This document shows, in pieces, positions 23,707 to 29,466 of a DNA stretch of 29,466 nt. A program made the translations under genes and the position numbers. The stretch is from NCBI GenBank assembly GCA_910580225.1, contig CAJTXE010000048.1, positions 1 through 29,466 of the forward strand. Reading direction: 5' to 3'. The stretch comes from an uncultured Acetatifactor sp. GTDB lineage: Bacteria; Bacillota; Clostridia; Lachnospirales; Lachnospiraceae. Numbering within the stretch: position 1 is the stretch's first letter; each line of letters begins with the position of its first letter. Under the pieces are notes generated by a model. That model did not search any database. It was not told where the DNA came from and was given only the letters and a program-made list of their open reading frames with translations.

Positions 23707-23937
23707 AGGGATAATCGGAAACTGTTCCAAGCAGGCGGCTGAAGGGATAATCGGAAGCTGTTCCGGAGAGGTGGCTGAAGGGATAATCGGAAACTGTTCC
23801 AAGCAGGTGGCTGAAGGGATAATCGGAAACTGTTCCGAACAGGCAGCTGAAGGGATAATCGGAAGCTGTTCAGGGCAGGCTGCTGAAGGGGTAATCGGAA
23901 ACTGTTCAGGGCAGGAGGTTAAGGGGTGTGGAGGCGG
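23682..23937. repeat. 36-bp tandem repeat between regulator and kinase
   Basis: The unit reads about GCTGAAGGGATAATCGGAA followed by ACTGTTCCAAGCAGGCG. Successive GCTGAAGGG blocks begin at 23702, 23738, 23774, 23810, 23846 and 23882, exactly 36 bp apart, with a partial seventh unit near 23918. The segment GAAGCTGTTCCGGACAGGCG with GCTGA at 23682-23706 is the end of the regulator gene, and the repeat units copy it, so the array probably arose by duplication of that end. In the regulator's frame every unit repeats the TGA stop. In another frame the units read AEGIIGNCSKQA and run into the kinase. Confidence 0.9.
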
Positions 23938-23938
23938 T

Positions 23939-24658
23939 ATGAATTGGTTGATCGTGATTGTTATCATATTGGCTGTGCCTGCAGGGATAATGGGAATCCG
24001 CCTTTATATCCGCCGCTGTGTGGAACAGCAGATTGCCCGGTACCAGAATGACCTGACCGAGAAGCATTGCAGGGAAGTGGACAATCTCTACCGCCAGACC
24101 AGGGGATGGCGCCATGATTTCAAAAATCATCTCCAGACCATGCAGGCTTATCTGGAGATGGGAGAGACGCAGCAGCTGCAGAATTACCTTCAGGAGCTGA
24201 CGGAAGACTATAATACGATAGATATTGCACTGCGGACCGGAAACTTTATGCTTGACGCCATTTTGAACAGCAAACTGTCCATCATCAGGGCAAAGGATAT
24301 CCGGGTGGATGTTACGGCGGAGGTGCCCGCCAGGATTCCTGTATCGGATGTGGACTTGAGCGTGATGATCGGGAATCTGCTGGACAATGCCATGGAAGCC
24401 TGTCTGAAGGTGCCCCGGGAGCGGCGTTTTATCCGTTTGTATATAGCCAGGGCCAAGGAGAACCTTTACATCTATGTGATGAATGCGGCGGACGGTTCCT
24501 ACCGAAGGCAGGGCGGGCGCTATCTTTCCACAAAGCCTTCGGACAGCCACGGCTTTGGGCTGCAGCGGATTGATAAGGTGATCAAAAAATATCAGGGATA
24601 TCGGACCCGTGAGGATGAAGGGGATGTGTTTGCCACGGAGATTCTGATTCCGCTGTAA
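23939..24658 (+). CDS. GHKL-domain sensor histidine kinase (AgrC-like)
   Basis: This 239-residue kinase has one N-terminal membrane helix (WLIVIVIILAVPAGIMGI), a short coiled linker, the H-box GWRHDFKNHLQTM with His59, an N-box MIGNLLDNAMEA and a GFGLQRI glycine motif, typical of HATPase_c_5/GHKL kinases. It lacks the multi-pass peptide sensor of full AgrC. The frame is open upstream through the 36-bp repeats to a GTG at 23771, which would add 56 residues of a cysteine-containing 12-residue repeat. I chose the ATG at 23939, where the hydrophobic helix starts and GGAGG lies four bases away, but the longer form is possible. Confidence 0.85.
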   Translation: MNWLIVIVIILAVPAGIMGIRLYIRRCVEQQIARYQNDLTEKHCREVDNLYRQTRGWRHDFKNHLQTMQAYLEMGETQQLQNYLQELTEDYNTIDIALRTGNFMLDAILNSKLSIIRAKDIRVDVTAEVPARIPVSDVDLSVMIGNLLDNAMEACLKVPRERRFIRLYIARAKENLYIYVMNAADGSYRRQGGRYLSTKPSDSHGFGLQRIDKVIKKYQGYRTREDEGDVFATEILIPL

Positions 24659-24685
24659 TGGGCCAGGCAACCGCCGCTCGTGCAG

Positions 24686-24721
24686 AAAAAGAACCATTCG
24701 TGCAGAATCGGTTCTTTTTTT
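24686..24721 (+). terminator. Terminator after the GHKL kinase
   Basis: AAAAAGAACC (24686-24695) pairs with GGTTCTTTTT (24710-24719) and more T follow. It begins 28 bases after the kinase stop codon, so part of the transcripts probably end before the ABC genes. Confidence 0.8.
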
Positions 24722-24782
24722 GCGTATATGGGTTATCATTTGAGACAGAGGCAGAGGGGCCGTAAACCTGGAACCATAGAGC

Positions 24783-24836
24783 GTGTCTGAAAATGCATTC
24801 CCGCTCTAAAAACACATTAGAATCTGCCGGGAAAGG
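24783..24836. repeat. Dispersed hairpin repeat, copy B
   Basis: GTGTCTGAAAATGCATTCCCG at its left end matches the left arm of copy A at 774 in nearly every position. The right arm is weak: only TTCCCG/CGGGAA pair. It lies directly before the ABC transporter start at 24845, with the ribosome site AAAGGAG just after it. Confidence 0.5.
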
Positions 24837-24844
24837 AGTTTGGG

Positions 24845-26680
24845 ATGAAATATTCCATTTTGTCGAATGTATTGTTTTTTTATCGTTATCTCTATCGGGA
24901 GATTCCCAGAACAGCGGTTTACCACGGCATTGCGGTACTGGGCAGAATCCTCCTTCCGTTTTTCGGAATCCTGATGCCGGGAATTGTGGTAAGCGCGGTG
25001 GAGGGCGGGGATCTGTTCCGCGGACTTGGGCTGATCGGCCTGGCCGGGCTTGGGATGCTGCTATGCAATGGGTTGCTGAACTGGGTGGAATACCGGGTTT
25101 ATTTCGGGGAAAACTGGTTTCGGACCATACTGCAGAGCGACGCCGTGTTAAGGGAGACAAAATGCCTCTATCGCTATGTGGAGTACGGCGATGAACAGAA
25201 AATCATAAAACGTGCCTACCACAGCATGGAGGGCGGGGACTGGGCTGTCAGCTACCGGATGCTGGCTTATCCCAAGGACCTGATTGTCAATGCGGCCTGT
25301 TTCTTCCTGTATTCCACGGTACTGGGCATATTGAAGCCATGGCTTGTGGCGGTTCTGCTTCTGCTTTCTTTTGTCAATTACGGGATACTCCGTTTGAGAA
25401 ATTTCTGGCAGCTTGCCGCCAGAGAGCAGTTTGCCCAGTCCAACAGGGAAATCAATTATCTGAAACAGACATTCCGGAATACGGAAATGGCAAAGGATGT
25501 ACGGATTTTTGCCATGTACGACTGGTTGATGACATTACGTAAGAAAATATTCGGCAAAAGGGTAAAGATGGAGCGGTGCCATAACAGGAAGATGATTGCC
25601 GTGGACTGCATGCAGTTTCTGCTGAATGTGCTCCGAAACGGTTTTGCCTACGGCTATCTGATTTATTCCTGTCTCCGGGGAGAGATTTCCGTGGCCGGGT
25701 TCCTTGTATACTTTGGCGCCATCAACGGTTTTTCCGGCTTTGTCACAGGGATTGTAAATACGTATTCCAACCTGAAACTGGCAAATGCGGATGCGTCCTG
25801 CTTTCGGCGTCTTCTGGAGCTGCCGGACATTCAGCAGGAAGGCCAGGTGCCGGAAGGGCTGTACAGGCAGCCTGCGGAGATTGTATTTCAGGATGTGAGT
25901 TTCTCTTATGGGAAGCAGAAGGTATATGATCATTTTAACCTGAAAATACGTCCGGGGGAGAAGATTGCCCTTCTGGGGGTGAACGGCGCAGGCAAGACGA
26001 CTCTGGTAAAGCTGCTCTGCGGACTGTATGAGCCGGACGGCGGAAAAATCCTGATTAACGGCGTGGATATTTCCACAGTGCCTAAAAAGGCATTGTATCG
26101 TCTGTTTTCCGTGGTCTTCCAGGAGGCGACTGTTTTTCCCTATCCCATGGGAAGCAATCTCTCCATGAAAGTACCGGAAGAGACGGACGAGGCCAAAGTA
26201 TGGGATTCCCTGCGGAAAGCAGGCCTGGAGAAACTGTTCCGGGAGAGGGGCATCCGTTCGGATTCCTATATGACAAAGGTGGCGTTTCAGGACGGCGTGG
26301 AATTATCCGGCGGGCAGCAGCAGCGTTTTTTACTGGCGCGAGCCATTTATAAGGACGGAAATATCCTGATTCTGGATGAGCCAACCGCGGCACTGGACCC
26401 CATAGCAGAAAGCGAAATCTATCAGGAATACGTAAATATCAGCAGGGGAAGAACATCCCTGTTTATTTCTCACCGCCTGGCCAGTACCAGGTTCTCCGAC
26501 AGGATTCTGTTTCTGGAAAACGGAAGGGTGGCGGAGGAAGGCACCCATGAGGAACTGATGGAACTGGGGGGAAGCTATGCCCATATGTTTGAGATTCAGT
26601 CCAGGTATTATGTCTCGCAGAATGCACAGAGCACAAATTGCTCAAAGAGCAATTTTGACTTCGCGAGAGGGGATGTCTGA
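24845..26680 (+). CDS. ABC transporter, fused permease and ATPase (first half)
   Basis: This 611-residue protein has an N-terminal membrane domain of about six helices (to residue 300) and a C-terminal ATPase. Walker A is GVNGAGKTT from residue 378, the ABC signature LSGGQQQR is at 487-494, Walker B is ILILDEPTAALD and the H-loop is ISHRLAS. It is a half-transporter of the exporter type; the adjacent gene supplies the partner, giving a heterodimer. No peptidase domain is present. The context of a LytTR regulator and GHKL kinase suggests export of, or defence against, a peptide. The last 25 residues (NAQSTNCSKSN...) are an unconserved tail. Confidence 0.9.
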   Translation: MKYSILSNVLFFYRYLYREIPRTAVYHGIAVLGRILLPFFGILMPGIVVSAVEGGDLFRGLGLIGLAGLGMLLCNGLLNWVEYRVYFGENWFRTILQSDAVLRETKCLYRYVEYGDEQKIIKRAYHSMEGGDWAVSYRMLAYPKDLIVNAACFFLYSTVLGILKPWLVAVLLLLSFVNYGILRLRNFWQLAAREQFAQSNREINYLKQTFRNTEMAKDVRIFAMYDWLMTLRKKIFGKRVKMERCHNRKMIAVDCMQFLLNVLRNGFAYGYLIYSCLRGEISVAGFLVYFGAINGFSGFVTGIVNTYSNLKLANADASCFRRLLELPDIQQEGQVPEGLYRQPAEIVFQDVSFSYGKQKVYDHFNLKIRPGEKIALLGVNGAGKTTLVKLLCGLYEPDGGKILINGVDISTVPKKALYRLFSVVFQEATVFPYPMGSNLSMKVPEETDEAKVWDSLRKAGLEKLFRERGIRSDSYMTKVAFQDGVELSGGQQQRFLLARAIYKDGNILILDEPTAALDPIAESEIYQEYVNISRGRTSLFISHRLASTRFSDRILFLENGRVAEEGTHEELMELGGSYAHMFEIQSRYYVSQNAQSTNCSKSNFDFARGDV

Positions 26681-26826
26681 ACTGTTATAATACGATATCG
26701 ACTCCGGGGACAGCGCAGAAGGCATTCCGGCGGTTTAAGCGGGGAGCTGAAGGGATCTGGTTTTAAGGGAAACAAAATGAAGAAGATAAAAAGAAAGACA
26801 TTGACAGGGAAAGCGGGGTATATAAA

Positions 26827-28728
26827 ATGGCAGAAAAACATTCCGGGCCGGAGGATCTGACCAGTAAACTTCCATTTCGGGAAAATATAAAAAACATCAG
26901 AGATTTGTTATTACATGTATATAAGATCGATAAAACATACTATCTGCTGGACTGTATACGGCTGCTTCTGGACGCAGTGGGAGGTGCCCTGGCGGTGGTG
27001 CTGTCAGCGGATATTCTGGAGATGCTGTATGAGGCCAGGCCCATGGAGGAAATCATGAAAGCGGTAATTCTTCTTCTGGCGCTGCCCACACTGGCAGCCG
27101 TGCTGTCTTCTGTTCTGTGGCACGAATTCGTTGAGCCGGGAAAGATGAATATCGCAAGAGTATATGACGGAAACCTTGCCGCCAAGTTCCAGAGCATGGA
27201 TTATTCCCTGGTAAACAGTCCTTATGTGAAAGATATGCAGGACCGCATCGACAAGGCCCACGGATGGGGAGCAGGCATTTATGACCTGTTCTGGAAATTT
27301 GACTCCATTGTGTCAGGGATTTTGAATCTGTGCTGTTCCCTTGTGGTGGCATATCCCATTTTGAAAATAATCATCATCTCCCGGAACCTGTGGATGTATC
27401 TGGGACTTGCCGCCCTTGGAATCCTCCTGTGGCTCCTGACAGCCGCAAGGACAAAGGCCAACGCGGCCTATCAGGAACGGCTTCTGCGGACAACGTCTCC
27501 CTATCCGGAGGAAGTCTTTCGGAAATATTACTGCTTCTCCTGGTACTGGGTGAGGCGCTGCATGAGCGGAGAGTACCATTTTATCAAGGATATCCACCTC
27601 TACGACGGCTATGATCTGATGAAAAAATACACTTCGGATCATGTCAGGGAGGCGGAAAAAGTCATGCCCTGGGCCTCCGTTCTGGAAAAACTTAGCGGGA
27701 GGGTTGGGGCTCTGGAGGGAAGTACAGGCAGCCTGCTGTCTCTGACGGGATACCTGGTTTCCGGCGCATACGCCCTGATGGGAGCATTTCCTGTGGGCAG
27801 TGTCATCAAATTTGCGGAATCCGTCACAAAGATTGTGGGAGGCCTTCAGAATATGGGACAGCAGTACCGGGAACTGGCGCTGACGGCAAGGCGGGAGCGC
27901 AGTACACTGGAGATGCTGAGTATCAGCGATGAGATGTATAAAGGGAAGCTTCCGGTGGAAAAACGGTTTGACAATCAATATGAAATTGAATTCCGCAATG
28001 TTTCCTTCCGGTATCCGGGAACGGAAACCTATGCGCTGAAAAACCTTTCCATGAAGCTGCGCATTGGGGAGCGCATGGCCATCGTGGGCATGAACGGCTC
28101 CGGCAAAACCACAATGATCAAGCTCATGTGCCGCCTGTATGATCCCCAGGAGGGAGAAATCCTGTTAAACGGGGTGGATATCCGCAAGTTCAGGCAGGAG
28201 GAATACATTCGGCTGTTCTCTGTGGTGTTTCAGGATTTCCGGCTGCTTTCCCTGCCTCTGGGGGACAATGTGGCATCGTCCATGGAGGTGGACAGGGAAC
28301 GGGCAGTGAAGTGCCTTGAGCAGGCGGGGCTGAAAGAGCGCCTTAACCAGCTGCCCAATGGGCTGAATACCTGTCTCTATCAGGACATTGCGGATGACGG
28401 CGTGGAGATCTCCGGCGGGGAGGCCCAGAAGATTGCCATTGCCAGGGCCCTGTATAAGGACGCGCCCTTTGTGCTGTTAGACGAGCCTACCGCCAGTCTG
28501 GATCCCCTGTCGGAATATGAGATTTATTCCGGATTTGATGCCATGGTAAAGGATAAGACTGCCATTTACATTTCCCACAGGCTTTCCTCCTGCCGGTTCT
28601 GCAATGACATTGCGGTGTTCCATGAGGGACGGCTGGTGCAGCGGGGGAGCCATGAGGAGCTTCTGCGGGATGAACAGGGGAAATATTACGAGCTGTGGCA
28701 TGCCCAGGCGCAGTATTATACGGATTGA
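26827..28728 (+). CDS. ABC transporter, fused permease and ATPase (second half)
   Basis: This 633-residue protein has the same layout as its neighbour: about six membrane helices in the first 340 residues, Walker A GMNGSGKTT from residue 421, signature ISGGEAQK at 528-535, Walker B FVLLDEPTASLD and H-loop ISHRLSS. The catalytic residues of both ATPases look complete, which would allow two active sites in the heterodimer. A gap of 146 bases separates it from the first half, with no terminator or clear new promoter. No gene for an exported peptide is found between or around them in this window. Confidence 0.9.
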   Translation: MAEKHSGPEDLTSKLPFRENIKNIRDLLLHVYKIDKTYYLLDCIRLLLDAVGGALAVVLSADILEMLYEARPMEEIMKAVILLLALPTLAAVLSSVLWHEFVEPGKMNIARVYDGNLAAKFQSMDYSLVNSPYVKDMQDRIDKAHGWGAGIYDLFWKFDSIVSGILNLCCSLVVAYPILKIIIISRNLWMYLGLAALGILLWLLTAARTKANAAYQERLLRTTSPYPEEVFRKYYCFSWYWVRRCMSGEYHFIKDIHLYDGYDLMKKYTSDHVREAEKVMPWASVLEKLSGRVGALEGSTGSLLSLTGYLVSGAYALMGAFPVGSVIKFAESVTKIVGGLQNMGQQYRELALTARRERSTLEMLSISDEMYKGKLPVEKRFDNQYEIEFRNVSFRYPGTETYALKNLSMKLRIGERMAIVGMNGSGKTTMIKLMCRLYDPQEGEILLNGVDIRKFRQEEYIRLFSVVFQDFRLLSLPLGDNVASSMEVDRERAVKCLEQAGLKERLNQLPNGLNTCLYQDIADDGVEISGGEAQKIAIARALYKDAPFVLLDEPTASLDPLSEYEIYSGFDAMVKDKTAIYISHRLSSCRFCNDIAVFHEGRLVQRGSHEELLRDEQGKYYELWHAQAQYYTD

Positions 28729-28756
28729 CAGGAAGCGTGTCCGGCTGCATCGGCGT

Positions 28757-28820
28757 GTGTTTGAAAATTGCATCCCGGCTGCTGTGCGTCACAATTTATG
28801 TTTCGTAAAGCCCGGGATGC
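28757..28820. repeat. Dispersed hairpin repeat, copy C
   Basis: GTGTTTGAAAATTGCATCCCGG matches the left arm of copies A and B. GCATCCCGG (28770-28778) pairs perfectly with CCGGGATGC (28812-28820), but the right arm lies in the last codons of the minus-strand hydrolase. The hairpin therefore lies between two convergent genes and could stop transcription from both. Confidence 0.5.
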
Positions 28821-29466
28821 CTGTCCCGGAATACAGGTATGCTGTCACGAATTTTCTCCGTCAGGTTCGTGTGGCATTCAGCGGACAGAATTTCTTCCTT
28901 TTTTCCCGCAAGCGCCAGAGTCCTGCCCAGAGGGTCGATCACTGCGGATGTTCCGCCGTACACGGTACTGTCAGCCGATGAGCAGGAATTACAGTTTACA
29001 ACGAAGATCTGGTTTTCAATGGCTCTTGCCGCCGTCAGGCATCGTAAATGGGCGATTCTTTCTTCCGGCCACTGGGAGACCACGAACAGCATCTCGATTC
29101 CGTCCAGGCTGAGCCTGCGCGTGAGTTCCGGGAAGCGCAGGTCATAGCAGATAATCACGCCGCATTTGATACCGTCTAACGAAAAAACGCAAAGATGATC
29201 GCCTCGGGTATAAAATCCGTCCTCGCCCATGGGTGTAAACAGATGGGTTTTGTCATATTCCGCAATACAGGCGCCTTTTCGGTCAAACACAGCTGCCGTG
29301 TTGAAAATCTTTCCGCCGCGCAGATTGGAGACAGAGCCTGCTACGATATTCACATTGTATTCCATGGCCAGACCGCCGATATGCTCCTTCACTTCGGCAA
29401 GGTCATGGGAGGACAGTTCCGCAAGCCCCGTTTTTGGGAAAAATCCCGTATTCCAGGTCTCGGGCA
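28796..29466 (-). CDS. Nitrilase-superfamily carbon-nitrogen hydrolase, 5' end cut
   Basis: The frame is open to the window edge, so the first codons are missing. The catalytic Glu-Lys-Cys triad of the superfamily is visible: PETWNTGF near the cut end, EYDKTHLF for the lysine and GVIICYDLRFPE for the cysteine. NVNIVAGSVSNLRGGKIFNT and the C-terminal GTSAVIDPLGRTLA also fit. The enzymes cleave nitriles or amides; this one resembles the omega-amidase/Nit2 and YafV branch, which hydrolyses oxo-acid amides. It faces the ABC genes from the opposite strand. Its promoter lies outside the window. Confidence 0.88.
   Translation of the reverse strand, partial: PETWNTGFFPKTGLAELSSHDLAEVKEHIGGLAMEYNVNIVAGSVSNLRGGKIFNTAAVFDRKGACIAEYDKTHLFTPMGEDGFYTRGDHLCVFSLDGIKCGVIICYDLRFPELTRRLSLDGIEMLFVVSQWPEERIAHLRCLTAARAIENQIFVVNCNSCSSADSTVYGGTSAVIDPLGRTLALAGKKEEILSAECHTNLTEKIRDSIPVFRDRHPGLYET

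Overview
The window looks like a chromosomal segment of a gut-type anaerobe of the class Clostridia, probably a Lachnospiraceae member. The evidence is a moderate GC content, strong AGGAGG-type ribosome sites, a T-box-like leader, a four-subunit 2-oxoacid:ferredoxin oxidoreductase, FeoA/FeoB, and an AgrA/AgrC-like pair (LytTR regulator, GHKL kinase) next to two half-size ABC exporters. This is inference from gene content; no rRNA or tRNA gene is present to confirm it.

Positions 1-6200 are an accessory patchwork: the end of a DUF1905 gene, an 18-bp tandem repeat, a DUF2200 gene, three small acetyltransferases, an AT-rich methyltransferase, and then gene debris. The debris is a winged-helix protein with an internal deletion, a secreted CAP-domain protein broken by a one-base frameshift, and a signal-peptide stub followed by a scrap of a LytTR regulator. 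Composition changes sharply between these pieces, which suggests repeated insertion and deletion.

Positions 6300-9900 hold a consensus promoter, a T-box-type leader ending in a 12-bp terminator, and a gamma-delta-alpha-beta ferredoxin oxidoreductase operon (porCDAB order). A DedA membrane protein, a GT4 glycosyltransferase and an OmpR-type two-component system with an unusually large kinase follow, closed by a strong terminator at 15.7 kb.

Positions 15.7-16.9 kb are a second decayed patch: a repeat-rich stretch of TTTTGGGA/TCCCAAAA motifs, a TnsA-like endonuclease remnant and an Rpn-family nuclease remnant. Ordinary genes then resume: DUF1877, a membrane metallophosphoesterase, 5-formyltetrahydrofolate cyclo-ligase, and feoAB behind a near-perfect promoter. 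A PBECR4-type protein on the minus strand ends inside the 3' end of feoB.

Positions 22.6-28.7 kb form a sensing and export cassette: LytTR regulator, GHKL kinase and two ABC half-transporters. A 36-bp tandem repeat that seems to have grown out of the regulator's own stop-codon region separates regulator and kinase. The window ends in a nitrilase-superfamily amidohydrolase on the minus strand, cut by the window edge. No CRISPR array, phage module or complete insertion sequence was seen. The items most worth a second look are the T-box-like control of the oxidoreductase operon, the 36-bp array inside the LytTR/GHKL operon, and the two areas of fresh gene decay.
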